Notes: a model not told the origin generated them from the letters alone. Counted from the first letter of the stretch, positions 21,312-33,454 are shown. The stretch is DNA of 64,000 bases from Bolinopsis microptera (GCF_026151205.1 NC_087072.1:18334103-18398102), one strand, 5' to 3'. Translations and numbers: made by a program.

Positions 21312-21841
21312 TCATCTATTGGACTTCCTCAAACCAGGTACGTTGTGTAGCAGAAATGCTGGCCAGCTGTCCTCTGAGTTAGCTAGTGTTGACTGTTGCT
21401 CAAGAAGCACGCGTTTTGCGTTCGATTTGTAAATATTTATTGAAAATAAGCTAGGTAGGGACGTGATGTTCTTGTTGGTGTCTGTTAGAGCTAGTAAAGG
21501 TCCTTTAAAAAAATGGATGCTTTGAAACATCGGTTATTGTACGTATCTAGCCATTCGCTACTGTTCTCATGATTTGAACCATGCGTGGGTATGTTATCTG
21601 GAAACAAATTTCTAATTGATACAGGTACTGTGTTAGGAAAGTGCTTCATGCGGTGCATTAATGTAAGCGCATTCTTTACGATGATGCCGTGTATTGTCAA
21701 AATCTCAAATTTGCAGAATCCTTCTCTGGTGTGAGCTGGCAATTTGCCGTCTTTGTAAAAGTAATTTACATATCCTGGCATAACCATCCGCATTCCTTGC
21801 TTTTGTTTACGGAATAATGTCTCAATATGTTTTGTTAACAC
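21312..21841 (-). mobile_element. LINE C-terminal domain fragment
   Basis: Two overlapping minus-strand frames (21841-21491 and 21530-21312). Text such as LFRKQKQGMRMVMPGY, KDGKLPAHTREGF and LTLMHRMKHFPN, then FFKGPLL and AKRVLLEQQS, matches the conserved C-terminal region after the RT in several invertebrate LINE families. The join lies near 21505, where the frame changes. It has no RT palm and lies head-to-head with the GIY-YIG fragment. Family assignment is approximate. Confidence 0.6.
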
Positions 21842-21861
21842 TATAACAAAAACAGAACCTT

Positions 21862-22370
21862 GTCATCAAAGAAATTGTAAGTGTTGTGCAATGATAGGAA
21901 GTGAAAAGTGTTATTGTATTAATGGAGTCAAGATAAGACAAACTCCAGGGACCTGTTCTGGCTATAACATAGTCTATATATTCATTTGTAAATTATGTCC
22001 ATCTCCTTTCTGCTATGTTGGACGTACCATTAGGACTTTGCATGAAAGAGTAACCGAACATAGAGCTAACTATTATAATTTATTGAAAGACCCTTCCTTA
22101 AAACTTAGTGATGATTTTTTATCTGATGATAGTGACACTTATAGTTTAGCAGCTCACCTTATAGACTCACATAACCTATCCAATAGACCTGATTTTGATG
22201 CTTCTTATAATGTTTTTATCCTAAAGAATTCTAGTCCTAGCAATTTAGAAGTTAACGAACATCTACTTATACAAAAACTCAGAACTTTGAAACCTTATGG
22301 TATTAATTCATGTGATCCTTTTGGTATGCCACTTTTATTTGAAAATAAAACTTTTGATAATGGTCCTTAA
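21862..22370 (+). mobile_element. Penelope-like element GIY-YIG endonuclease domain
   Basis: Reads CHQRNCKCCAM (zinc-knuckle-like Cys cluster), then YNIVYIFICKLC and FCYVGRTIRTLHERVTEH (GIY-YIG core with the conserved Arg), VNEHLLIQKL (catalytic Glu) and LKPYGINSCD. This is the standard layout of the C-terminal endonuclease of Penelope-like elements. About 160 residues are intact in one frame to the stop at 22370. The RT portion is absent, so the copy is 5'-truncated. Confidence 0.88.
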
Positions 22371-22659
22371 ATTATTTCACCCTTAATGCAGGGACTAGTA
22401 TATTTTTTTTCCGACTAGTTGGGGCCTCACAACCCCCCATACCCGAGTGCTTCCCATTCCATTTTTGAGAGTTTGGCTTCTTTTTACAGCTAACATCCTT
22501 TAGTTCTAATTATAATTTTCTGATATAATTGGAGTATTAACCCTTATCTTTATTAGGTACTGAAGATGTCCGAAAATGTTTTACCAATGATGTTATAAAG
22601 ATTTTGTTGGAATTTTTAAACTCATTCGTTGTCTGACTGTGGGAAATATTGATTCTTGA

Positions 22660-23320
22660 TACATGGGAATCAACATAAGAGATGATGATAACCCGACTCT
22701 AGTTGCTGGGAGTGGGAAGAACATTGAGAAAGTCGATGACTTCGTTTATTTGGGTAGTAGAATGAAGAGTTCGGAGAAGGACTTCGAAGTGAGGAAAGCT
22801 AAGGCATGGGGAGCGTGTCACCAGATGAAGCTTGTATGGAAGTCGGATATGCGTAGAGATCTCAAGATACGACTGTTCCTGGCTACAGTCGAGTCAATCC
22901 TTCTATATGGCTCTGAAACATGGACTGTCAGCCAGACCCTCGCAAAACGTATTGATGGATGTTATACGAGAATGCTGAGGATGGCACTGAACATTGACTG
23001 GAAAGAGCGGCAGACTAACGCCAAGGTGTATGGACACCTCATCAGAGCATCTGATAAGATATCTGCACGGAGGATGAGACTCGATCGCAGGTCATTTAGC
23101 CAGACATGAAGAACTATTGAGTCATCAACTTCTCTTCTGGGAACCCCTTCAAGGACATCGTCGAAGGGGAAGACCACATCTCACATACATTGACATCCTT
23201 CGGAAGGACACGGGGCTTGACGACAGCAAAGAGATTAACAAACTCATGCTGGATAGACAGATTTGGAAGAAGACTATTTCTGTTCGGACGCTGAAGCCGC
23301 CCTAAGTCGAGTAAGGCGAG
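22660..23320 (+). mobile_element. RTE-like LINE, 3' half of the split copy
   Basis: Continues the LINE at 20097-20638. The first frame (22663-23109) reads DDFVYLGSRMKSSEKDFEVR and ESILLYGSETWTVSQTLAKR, typical of the RT thumb. After a frame change near 23105, a second frame (23117-23305) reads RRRGRPHLTYIDILRKDTGL and MLDRQIWKK, the usual RTE-type tail. The 3' end is about 23330 in an AT-rich run. Confidence 0.85.
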
Positions 23321-23869
23321 TATAATTATAATAAAATAGAAAATATTTCCTTGCGTTTGAGATGTGTCAAGCGAAATAAAAACTTTCCTTGTAAAACTTT
23401 CTCGAACAGTTCCATTTTTATTACACTTATAAGTTTAGAGCCTAACCAGATAGCAAGTTGCATTGATAATGCATCGACTTTTCATACTATCGATATTTGA
23501 TTAAAGAAACAAAAGAGGATGAATCTTGGCAAATGAACAACTTATTAAGCTGGATCGCAATGCCTCAACAGATTGAAATCGAGTCACTTTATTTTGGGCT
23601 CGTTATATTCGCTCATACACAATGTATCAGAATGTTAAATTAATGTAAAGTTTTAGTTATTAAGTTATAAAGTTATAATATTGAATACTCCAGTTCAATT
23701 ATGCTCATGACGAGCTCAACTAACAATAGGGCAGCACTCAAAAACAATAAGGCAGGACTCAGTCGGGTGCGTCCAATTTCAATGAGAAACTCATAATAAA
23801 CATGATCACATATACAATACACTCAAGAACAGGAGAATGTGACTCACAGTGTGACTCACAATTTAACAC

Positions 23870-24000
23870 AAGTATGACCTCGACGATGGACAGTTCGCCG
23901 CTTCTGCCCAATGTTGCAGTTCAGGCTCGGAATGGATACGGTGGAGTTAAGTTATCCCCCTCCAAACCCAAGGACCAACCTAACGGTGATGTCAAATAGT
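23870..24000 (+). CDS. Possible terminal exon, unknown protein
   Basis: A short G+C-richer frame ends DSSPLLPNVAVQARNGYGG and a Lys/Pro-rich tail, stop at 23998. Codon use looks more like the host exons than the AT-rich surroundings, and plausible AG acceptors lie just upstream. No family is recognised and no partner exon was found; it could be chance. Confidence 0.2.
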
Positions 24001-24196
24001 CAACTTATCTAACGGCAATTATTTATTCATGTTCTCAAAATCATAACTAACTAACGAAACTAATGATCATAATATGTTCATCATAATTCGGTGTCCTGGG
24101 TAATAGGGTTCTCGAAAGTGATTCCCTGGTCTATCACACTAACAGCAGTTATGCATGCAGATGGTAAGACACCTTTAGTATTGGTAGTAGAATTTC

Positions 24197-25108
24197 CTAT
24201 AATTTCCGTTCCACTTTAATCCCACAAAATGCAATCCTCCGTGCTAGATCTTTAACGTACTTCCCAAATCTTCTGTTGGTTATGGTGTACAATATTGGGT
24301 TGCCACCAACATTGAGAAATATAAAGTGAAAAGCCATAAGGTCAAGAGCAGGGGGCACTTTTATTCCTTTAGTTTTGAGATAGGTAAATATCACGAACGG
24401 GGTCAGACTGCAGATGAAGAGTCCAGATAAGAAGAAGATGGTTATCAAGCCCTTCAAGTTGACTTTCCTGTTTGTACTGTGCATGTGCCTCTTTTTTTGG
24501 CGATAAGCTACCAAGAGTAACACCAAGTTGAAAACTGTGATGAGGACAATGGGTACCACAGTCTGTGAAATGAACACAGCTCCAAATAACGGGGCAGCAG
24601 CTTGGTTTACATAAACAGTAGTGAGGCATCTAGCGGTGCTAGGAACAAAAACAAAGTTAGACTTGTATCCTAAAGAGATCACCGTTCCGGCCATCGAGAA
24701 AATCCAGATAAGTACAATGGCTAGATGAGCAGACTTCCTCGAAACTCCATGCAGTGGGAATGTTATGACCCTGAGTCTATAAGCTGTAATGGTCAGAACG
24801 GTGAGAGAGTTTACAGCACCGGGGATGAACGCCAGATGGGCGCTGATGAAGCAGTAAATGTCACCAAGAATATACCTCCTGGCGAAGTAAGTTATAGTAA
24901 GAGGCACCACCGTCACCAGAGTGTATAACATGTCCGCCATTGCCAGGTTCCTCACCAGCACAATGGATATCCGGTCTAATTGTATCGCGTTATACCGAAT
25001 AGATGAGTAGACGACGAGGCCGTTTCCGATCAGACCCATCATTCCTACCAGCAGACAGAATGTTGCTAGGGGCACAACTTGAGCTGTGCTCAGCGTCAAC
25101 TTCAACAT
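24197..25108 (-). CDS. Rhodopsin-family GPCR, intact, single exon
   Basis: 303 residues with seven hydrophobic segments. Landmarks: GLIGNGLVVYSS (TM1 Asn), VRNLAMADMLYT (TM2 Asp), GDIYC (Cys at the top of TM3), ITAYRLRVITFPL at the end of TM3 (AYR in place of DRY), ARC in the second extracellular loop (disulfide partner), CSLTPFVIF (TM6 Pro) and GNPILY (NPxxY) in TM7. It has a short N-terminus without a signal peptide and a short Arg/Lys-rich tail. It should act at the plasma membrane as a ligand-gated G-protein activator; the ligand is unknown. Slightly short for the family but complete from start to stop. Confidence 0.92.
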   Translation of the reverse strand: MLKLTLSTAQVVPLATFCLLVGMMGLIGNGLVVYSSIRYNAIQLDRISIVLVRNLAMADMLYTLVTVVPLTITYFARRYILGDIYCFISAHLAFIPGAVNSLTVLTITAYRLRVITFPLHGVSRKSAHLAIVLIWIFSMAGTVISLGYKSNFVFVPSTARCLTTVYVNQAAAPLFGAVFISQTVVPIVLITVFNLVLLLVAYRQKKRHMHSTNRKVNLKGLITIFFLSGLFICSLTPFVIFTYLKTKGIKVPPALDLMAFHFIFLNVGGNPILYTITNRRFGKYVKDLARRIAFCGIKVERKL

Positions 25109-25109
25109 T

Positions 25110-27965
25110 ACTTCTCATTTTAAACGTTCATCTTCCTGAATAAAATGATTTATTTACATTAAGAAATCGAGTACAGCATACAACGGCCCTTGAGGAACTT
25201 AACGACCGTTCAGCGAAAAGGTAAACTAAAAAGTAAAGAATGATCTTTCAATGGTTATTTAGATAACATTTTATCCCTCGATATATGGTGATAAAAACTA
25301 TGTAAAGGTATGTATATTGTATAATTTGTTTAAATACTTAGTGTTAAATACGTAGCTGTTAAATACGTAGTGTTTTGTGCAAACGTAAGCTTACAAAACA
25401 CATTTATTGCCGATTTCTCGTATTGAACGTGTTCTTGAGATAACTGATTGAGGCATTCAAAAGTATGGTGGCTCGGATGCTTTTTTTATTTGTACAGATG
25501 GTCCAATATAATAAAGGTTAATCTGTACTTTATATTAGAATTGAACAAGTCAACGTTTACCAATTTACCAGCTGCATCTCAAATCATTTAATTATCTTAA
25601 AACTATAGATACAACTTTGGGTTGCTTACTTGATAGCTAATTTGGATTCTGAATCAATGATCTCAATGAATAATTATATTTCTGATGCATTAACTATGAA
25701 GAGGTTTAATAACTGCACAATTTCGAATTTGCGGCCTTCCTTGGGAACCATATTCGAAGCCATATTTTTTTTCCGTTCTAAAAGCGAGTCGAACAATTAC
25801 AAACAATTTTTGTTAAAGCGATATATATATAAAAATCGTTGCAAAGAAAAGTTTTGACTGCAAGCCGTAAGTAAAATTCAGGGTCAAAATTCAGAACAAG
25901 GTGGACTTTTGAGTCTACACCGATCACGACCTCATAAAGTGTTGTTCGAGATGAAGTGACTAAGCCATGAACGCCACATCTGATAGTGCGATGCGATAAA
26001 TTTAGCCTCTAGAGGCAGTACACTATAATTATACACTACCATCTTGTTTGATGTCGCACTAATCGAATTTTTGACGTAGGTTTTCAAGAAACTTCAGTGA
26101 TAACATCTGGTACCAGATGGCAAAACTACTGTCTGATCTAAAAGTCTACTTTTACTCGATACTATTATTACTGATATACGATGAATGTTGCTCGCCATGT
26201 CAAGATATTTTCATGGTCAGTATAATCAGTATTTAAAGGCACATTGATCCGGGCGTCAAACATCGAGTGGTGGAACTACACTAACGACCATCATGCTCCA
26301 ACCCTGGAGGTGGGACATCAGACATGTCAAGTTCCAGGTCAACTTTCAGGGAATTAAGATGCCCAACATCAAACATGAGGGAAGCCACACAATTCCACCT
26401 CTTGCTGGCTAAAGATCATGATACTTGTCCGGATAAGTTGAGGACGGGACTACGAATAGTGGACGTGGTCAGATTGTTTGCCTACCAAGTGATTGTTGTA
26501 CACAAAGCTTGAGGCACCATCTGTTGTTAGATTGGAGGCTGTGATCCCCTCAATATTGCTGAGGATGTTTAGTCCTAAAGAACACAGTGGGTAATCACAT
26601 ATTCGGTCGGTGAATATGATGTTCACCGACCGAAGAAATTGGGAGGCATAGCTCGTTGCTATAAGTAGTGCCAGCTGTGATCAGAAGAATAAAATTTAGG
26701 ATTTTTGTTATAATTATGTTAAAACTTTGTTATATACTACAAATAGAATTGCTCATTCAAACACCCAGCACCGTCCGGGCTAACAAACAAACAAGGATCT
26801 GAATAAAATGCACGGCAGTGCAATATGTGATAGAGATACAGCCCCAAAATGTAAAGACTTTGACTATCAAGAAACATTTTATATACCAGTTCCACTAATA
26901 CTTGATTACCTTTTAAAATCGTTCAGCTGCAGTAGCTGATAAATGGTCAGGGATGATACCAATGATTAATGATATGTCATTTTTTATAGTCGATCAGAAA
27001 CATATGAAGGTACATTGTGGTTGCTATTTTGGCTATTGCAACGTTCAAAACTCAGAAGTTAAGTCGCCATTATTAACTTTAGAACTATCAGTAACTTTTT
27101 ACAGAATCAAGTTTAGACAAATGGATAAAAATGTATCCAAAAAGTACACCTTACAAGACTTTGGAAACACCTGTATCGTGTAGTATAAATACTAGTAAGA
27201 CAGTATCTGAGCAGCTGTGTCCGGTAAACTATAAAGTGACTTACCTGCTAACCACACACTTAGTGGATTCTTACATGATAATTCTGCAATCAAGTGAACT
27301 AGCGGATAAATTATCTTCCATTACCACATCAAGAGACAGGTGTTGTGGAGTGATGAGTGTAATTCTCACTAAATATCGAATATTCTGACACGACTAGCCC
27401 CCGTACCAGATGTGTGTTAAATAATAGATAATATCAGTTCCCAATGTGACCGCTGTGATCTTATAAACAGAACCTCTCCCACAAGTATTCATGGTTATAC
27501 GTAAGCCGGATGTGTGCTCTTTGGTCAGTTAAACAATTAGTCGAAACTTGAAAACTGCGAAATGGTTTAAACTTTTAAATGTCTTTACATTTAAAAGTTA
27601 AGTTTCATGTTTGTGAGATGCTGATGACGACTAATTATCAAAACAGATGATGAGGGTTGCTTGCGGAAATGTAAATCCAGTGACCAGTCCAGTATTCAAG
27701 TTTCGATGAAACTTTTGACTAAAATTTCGGAGAAATTAAAATGGCTGAAGGCCGAAAGCAGGGACCTTATTGAGCTGATGTATTTATGATCCGAATTGTT
27801 GCCCGCATATTGATCTGATCATTGTGATTATAAGTTAAAGGTTTCCTTGTTTTACCAGCACTGACTGAAAGTTAACGGCAAAGAACTTAAAATTAAAAAG
27901 ACGATGAAACCCTGAAATTGAGATAGAGATATGATCCAAAAATGAGCCTTTTGACTGTAGTTTTG
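25110..27965. other. No gene seen
   Basis: AT-rich DNA with scattered short ORFs and no family motif. A small inverted pair, attcggtcggtgaatatgatgttcaccgaccg, lies near 26602-26634. Confidence 0.5.
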
Positions 27966-27969
27966 ACTA

Positions 27970-28749
27970 CCTTATCGGACCTTATTTGGACGGACATTAC
28001 TTGAACGCTGGAGGCCCTAGCGTTCATCTTAATGTCCGTTCAAATAAAGTCCGTTCAGTTAATGTCCGTCCAAGTTAAAGTCCGTTGAGATTTTTTCAAA
28101 AATTTTCCATTTCGAACTTTTTGTCCAGAATATGACAACTTTGAGAACTTTATTGTGCCATAAGTTAACGACGGAAAGGTTCTCCTTGGTCTGCTGGAGG
28201 CACAAAAAACTCTACTACTACTACTACTAGTATATGATGTTTTCAAGGGTCACTTGGCGGAAAAAAGTCAACGAAATTATGGCATTCATGATTCAACAAA
28301 ATAAGTCATGAACTAGTCCCCGCCAACATGACAAACTTGTTCCAGCCTTTATATATAACGGTAAATCGTGTTGCCAAGGACATTGTCCGACGTTGTTATA
28401 GTTCATATTACTCGAGGCGGTAATGAAACAGTGCTATGAAAGCTCCACGTGATGTTAAGGTTAACCTTAAGTTGTCTAAGATAAAACCACTTCACACCGA
28501 ATGGCTTGTAAAAGTTAACACTGAAATGCAGGACCGGGGTAGTTTGATTAAAAAAGGTTTCCATAAATCACTGATGCTTTTCTTACTTACTGTATAAAAA
28601 ATGGATTTAAAAATCATTTGCTGAAATTTTTTTAAAGTCAACAAAATTCGGATTTTTGATGGTTTTGAATGCCTTCGAGCGTTCATATTAATGTCCGTTC
28701 ATAATTGTGTCCGTTCATGTAATGTCCGTCCAAATAAGGTCCGATAAGG
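27970..28749. mobile_element. MITE with ~40-bp inverted ends and internal subrepeats
   Basis: The left end ccttatcggaccttatttgg, continuing acggacattac, is mirrored at the right end, and TA dinucleotides flank both sides. Subterminal zones on both sides repeat the words aatgtccgttca and agtccgttca many times. The 780 bp has no transposase. TA flanks fit a Tc1/mariner-type MITE but are not proof. Confidence 0.8.
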
Positions 28750-28751
28750 TA

Positions 28752-29610
28752 ATTTATAATTATGGACTAACTCAAATGATCACGTACATACGTTTAAACT
28801 GTTATTCCAACCTACACATTCAACTGGAATGTTGTTAAATCCATGAAATTTCCACTGACATCCAATAGTTATACATACTTGGAGCGAATTTGCAGATAAA
28901 ATCAAAGCAGCTTCAATCATATATGTGCTAAACTGTTTAGCCGACAAATGTTTAGTTAACATTTGTCGGCAAAAATGTATTTAAATATTATAACTTAAAT
29001 GCCCTCGATATTGACCACATCATCACAGCTGACGCTAAAACATTGGTGCTAAAAATATTAGAAAAACGTTCCTAAAAAATATTAGAAACTTCTGGATGGT
29101 GGTGTGGGCCAGATTAAAAGTCCAGGAAACTTGTGTTTTACGAGGGATATTTATATTACTGGAAGCCCCGATCACAATATATAAGTGACTACATCCTATG
29201 ACTAGCTTTTTTGCGGTCAACAATTCACTTGAGCATTGAATATGAAGCAGCATCAAAATTCTTTAATCTTTGCTTCATGATTTTATATGAAACATTGAAA
29301 TAGTAAAGTTGTCATTTGATAAAAGCTTCAAATTAAATCACAGATGCAATCAGCACAATTACATATGATTTGTTACAACTTACAATTATATCGTTTTAAA
29401 CCGTCAATTTTCAAGAAAAGGCAAAAAGATTTCGTACACTGATACAAAGATGAAAGCCATCGTTATTCGTTAATCATACTAATGTTTGCTCAATCAAATA
29501 AATATCACGTGCGTAAAGAAAAGACCTCGATAAGCTGAGATGCTAGATCTCAACCTTTCACACAGAAGGGATCTGCTAACCCAGCAAACCCACTCGTGTA
29601 CTGACTTAAG
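28752..29610. other. No gene seen (GPCR downstream flank)
   Basis: AT-rich. A short inverted pair around acatttgtcggc (about 28940-28975) is the only structure noted. Confidence 0.5.
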
Positions 29611-29611
29611 T

Positions 29612-30783
29612 CTAAGAAGTGGTCATGTTGTGAGACTGTGGGACCGCAACTGTTCCTTTCCTCCGAATAGCTGGATTGACAGCCACTGAGAACCTGCGGG
29701 AAACATTTCCTCTGAAATTCTTGTTCGATATTCCATAAATTATTGGGTTGCAGCAAACGTTGAGACCCATAGAACAGTTCAGGATTGTGTGCAACATATC
29801 AGGAGGTTGGAAATGTGTGGTACTCCAGATACTGTAAACCACAACTGGAAGATACGACACGATGAAGAGCCACGCCACACTCCCCAGAGCAAACAGTGTC
29901 CGCCGGGGGACACCATGACCTACTTTTGCTCCTTTGACGCACACTTTAAGCGCTATTGAAACGTTGATAATAGTCGTTAAGACTACACTCCCGCCAACTA
30001 CACATATAACGTAGTATATTGTTACTTTCCGAACGAAATAGTTTTGAGATTGTTCTGGAAAGTTAAAATTTGAAGAAATACACGATAAGGAGCTGGCCAC
30101 GAATTGTGCATCTACTGATGAGTCTCCATTAATGGACCTCCACAAAAGAACACTTCCAGGCATGGCAAGAGCTATAAACAGGTTTATCAACATCACAGAG
30201 TAGATTATTTTGTACATCTTAGTTGGATTTCTTCCATTTTTCCTTGATATTTTCCACAGTCGATACACTGAAATTGAGGCAATAATTGTTAAGAACTTAA
30301 TTTTGAAAGTGTATTCATGAATTACGTGGCAATCAACAAACATTTAATTTCAACATGAGACTCCATTCGATATTCAACGATTTTTGTTAAACTATATAAT
30401 TTACCCGACATGGAAAGAACTGTAAGCAGCTCATTGGCAACACAAGCAGACTTGAAAAACCCAGCCACCCAACAAAGAATATCTCCCAGGACCCATTCTC
30501 TGAACAGAACAGTGGCAAACATGGGCAGGAAAAACAAAAAGACACTGAAGATATCAGACACGGACATGCTGTGAACGAATATGAGGGAAGCAGAGTCTAG
30601 TCTGAGGTCTCCGTGTACCAAAGAGCAGTACAAAACTACCAGATTCCCGAGGAGACCCATCACAACGACGAGGCCGAGGTAGAGAGTCAGTAGATACCAA
30701 AGTGGTGGTGGGATCTTCAGGTTTTGTATTGAGGTCAAGCTGTTTGCTATGCTCGTTGTATTCACACTGTAAAGATCAGCCAT
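29612..30783 (-). CDS. Rhodopsin-family GPCR, two exons
   Basis: Exon 1 is 30783-30405 and exon 2 is 30267-29612; a 137-nt intron (GTAAAT ... TTTCAG) in phase 1 gives 344 residues. TM1 has GLLGNLVVLYC, TM2 HSMSVSDIF and the TM3 start GDILC. The intron falls at the cytoplasmic end of TM3, so the splice join creates SVYRLWKI in place of the DRY region. TM7 reads NVCCNPIIYGI. It has a short Asn-rich N-terminus (NTTS is a possible glycosylation site) and a tail of about 40 residues. Ligand unknown. Unlike the 24197-25108 receptor it keeps an intron. Confidence 0.88.
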
Positions 30784-30789
30784 TTTTTT

Positions 30790-31575
30790 CCTTTAAATGG
30801 TCATAATAATCGGAATCTGCCATGTTATCAGTTATATATATTTAAATTTAATATGCATCAAAGCGAGAGAATTGTTAATGAACTTTCATGTAAAGCAATT
30901 AAGGTTATTTGTATTTCGTAATGAATTTTTTGTGGAATCTCACGTTAAGTATTGCACTGAGGTCTGAGACAAACATAGAAACACAAAACTAAAAAAAATA
31001 AAACCTAAACTGTATTCAACTAACACAGTAGCATTGTGTACTTTATAGCACTGGTAGCTGTGGTTTAACGAACAGAGCCGTTCCATAAGTACTTAAGTAG
31101 TGGCTTTTACTTCGTTAAACGGATCTTTCAGGTTTCCGACTTGATGTCGATAATCGGCCTTCACACATCTCACAATGTAAGAATGTACGCATTCTCTGTA
31201 GAACAGCCGCTTAATTTTGAAAAATTTAAACTATTTTATACATTGAAACAAAGCGGGGAAATATGGATAAGAGAATACAATTTCACCAAAGCATATAAAG
31301 AAAAGAAATAAGATGATAATAGAGCCATAGAGGGTAAATTTAGTGTAAATTAACTTTTCCATTATATCAAATCTTTCAAAATGATCACATATATAAACGA
31401 TTTAAAAATTAAAGCTATTTTTAACATTTTCCAATGACGCCGGAGATTTAAAAAAGGTAAAACACGATTCCATATCAGAGTACATAATTTTAAAACAAAA
31501 CTAGTGAGATGTAAATTAGATTTCTGTTGTCCATTCTATTAAAAGATAACGCAAATCTCTCAACATTTAACAGTC
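30790..31575. other. GPCR upstream flank, no gene seen
   Basis: AT-rich with no ORF of interest. It probably contains the promoter of the minus-strand GPCR ending at 30783; a tatatatatt stretch lies near 30833-30842, but its role is not shown. Confidence 0.4.
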
Positions 31576-31587
31576 ATATGCAAAAAG

Positions 31588-33272
31588 GGTTCTTTTGCGA
31601 TAGTCAAAACGCGACAACTAGCGCTGGATGGCGACAACTAGCGCTATCCAGCGCTAGTTGTCGCCATCCAGCGCTAGTTGTCGCTATCCAGCGCTGGATA
31701 ACGCTGGCCAGCGCAAAATATATATGTTCGATAATTGTCGCTATCCAGCGCTAGTTGTCGCCATCCAGCGCTAGTTGTCGCCATCCAGCGCTAGTTGTCG
31801 CTATCCAGCGCTAGTTGTCGCTGGCTATGCGACACTGTCGCACGCGATAGTTTGCGATGGCCAGCGCAACTGGCCATCGCAGAAAACAGTTCGATAACTA
31901 GCGCTGGATAGCGACAACTAGCGCTGGATAGCGACAACTAGCGCTGGCCAGCGCTGGCCAGCGCTAAGCGATAGCCAGCGCTGGCCAGCGCTGGCCATCG
32001 ATATCCAGCGCAAAATTTTTGCGCTATTACTCGTCAGCTAGCGCTGGCCAGCGCTAGCCAGCGCTAGTTGTCGCTATCCAGCGCTAGCCAGCGCTGGCCA
32101 GCGCTAGCCAGCGCTAGTTGTCGCTATCCAGCGCTAGCCAGCGCTAATTGTCGCTATCCAGCGCTAGCCAGCGCAAGCCAGCGTTAGCCAGCGCAATGTA
32201 TCAAAATCATATACTTGCGATATTACTCGGATGATGATTAATCACTTTACACTTGACTGTCACGTGCCTTTTTTAATCCATTCTCTGACTCTAGCTGGTT
32301 CTGAACGACTTTTCGAAACCCCAACCCTCTAAGTCTAATCTGATCCCAACCCTAACCCTAACCCAATCATTAACAAAAACATATGCTGAAACCCTAACAA
32401 TAACGAGAAATTAGACTAACTTCCTTATACGGTCATATCACGTGATCGATACATGTACAGTTTTTCGCCAATATCTCGTCAGGAGAGCATTTTAACCCTA
32501 TGTCATGGGCCCATGGGGGTTGATTCGGAATTAGCGTCCGAAAATACATCGATTGAAGTTGGACACAACCACCGGGGGCCCTTTTAGAACAATCTCGAAG
32601 ATCCACTGTAGAGTGATTAAGCACGCTCGATATTAGTATTACTCGTCAGCCAGCGCTGGCCAGCGCAATATAATTGCGATATTACTCGTCAGCTAGCGCT
32701 GGCCAGCGCTGGCTAGCGCTGGTTAGCGCTGGCTAGCGCTGGTTAGCGCTGGTTAGCGCTGGCTAGCGCTGGTTAGCGCTGGTTAGCGCTGGTTAGCGCT
32801 GGCCAGCGCTGGTTAGCGCTAGCTGACGAGTAATAGCGCACAAATTTTGCGCTGGATATCGATGGCCAGCGCTGGCTATCGCTTAGCGCTGGCCAGCGCT
32901 GGCCAGCGCTGGCCAGCGCTAGTTGTCGCTATCCAGCGCTAGTTGTCGCCATCCAGCGCTAGTTATCGAACTGTTTTCTGCGATGGCCAGTTGCGCTGGC
33001 CATCGCAAACTATCGCGTGCGACAGTGTCGCATAGCCAGCGACAACTAGCGCTGGATAGCGACAACTAGCGCTGGATGGCGACAACTAGCGCTGGATGGC
33101 GACAACTAGCGCTGGATAGCGACAATTATCGAACATATATATTTTGCGCTGGCCAGCGTTATCCAGCGCTGGATAGCGACAACTAGCGCTGGATGGCGAC
33201 AACTAGCGCTGGATAGCGCTAGTTGTCGCCATCCAGCGCTAGTTGTCGCGTTTTGACTATCGCAAAAGAACC
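31588..33272. mobile_element. Giant fold-back element built of a palindromic decamer satellite
   Basis: Left arm 31588-32045 and right arm 32815-33272 are near-perfect reverse complements of 458 bp each. Outer ends read ggttcttttgcgatagtc and complement. An 8-bp duplication gcaaaaag flanks it at 31580-31587 and 33273-33280. Both arms are made of units around the 10-bp palindrome ccagcgctgg and the linkers agttgtcgc and tatcca. Inner zones are simpler: the right one is a ~10-bp array gcgctggtta/gcgctggcta (32695-32820). The centre (about 32215-32635) is ordinary DNA with a short (ccctaa)n stretch. No transposase. It is probably a non-autonomous DNA transposon of a superfamily that makes 8-bp duplications. 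Confidence 0.88.
32346..32363 (+). repeat. Short (ccctaa)n telomere-like tract
   Basis: Three consecutive aaccct units in the spacer of the fold-back element. They match the animal telomere hexamer (TTAGGG on the other strand) but are far too short for a telomere. Confidence 0.6.
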
Positions 33273-33454
33273 GCAAAAAGATATTACTATTTTGAACGTA
33301 TGATTCGAAAGATTAGGCAATATATTCCTTGTTGTAGAGCAACCATTTACGACAACCATTAAGTTCAATATTCGAATCCTTGCCTTGTTCATTTACTCCA
33401 GGCTTCACGTACTGTTCTAGTGCTTTACTGTCTCAATCTTATTACACTCAACAA

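Larger units (their letters stand above)
20639..22659. mobile_element. Nested 2.0 kb retroelement insertion splitting the LINE
   Basis: Flanked by tacatgggaa at 20629-20638 and 22660-22669. That 10-bp target duplication falls at the same codons (KYMG) of the interrupted LINE. Inside are a minus-strand LINE C-terminal fragment (21312-21841) and a plus-strand Penelope GIY-YIG domain (21862-22370). The right end (ctgaagatgtccgaaaatg near 22562) looks like a Penelope 3' end. Confidence 0.75.

Noticed and set aside
32346-32363. Telomere or chromosome end
   Set aside because: Only three hexamers, inside the spacer of a mobile element.
31588-33272. CRISPR-like or centromeric satellite array
   Set aside because: No unique spacers of constant length, eukaryotic context, strict inverted symmetry and an 8-bp target duplication point to a fold-back transposable element.
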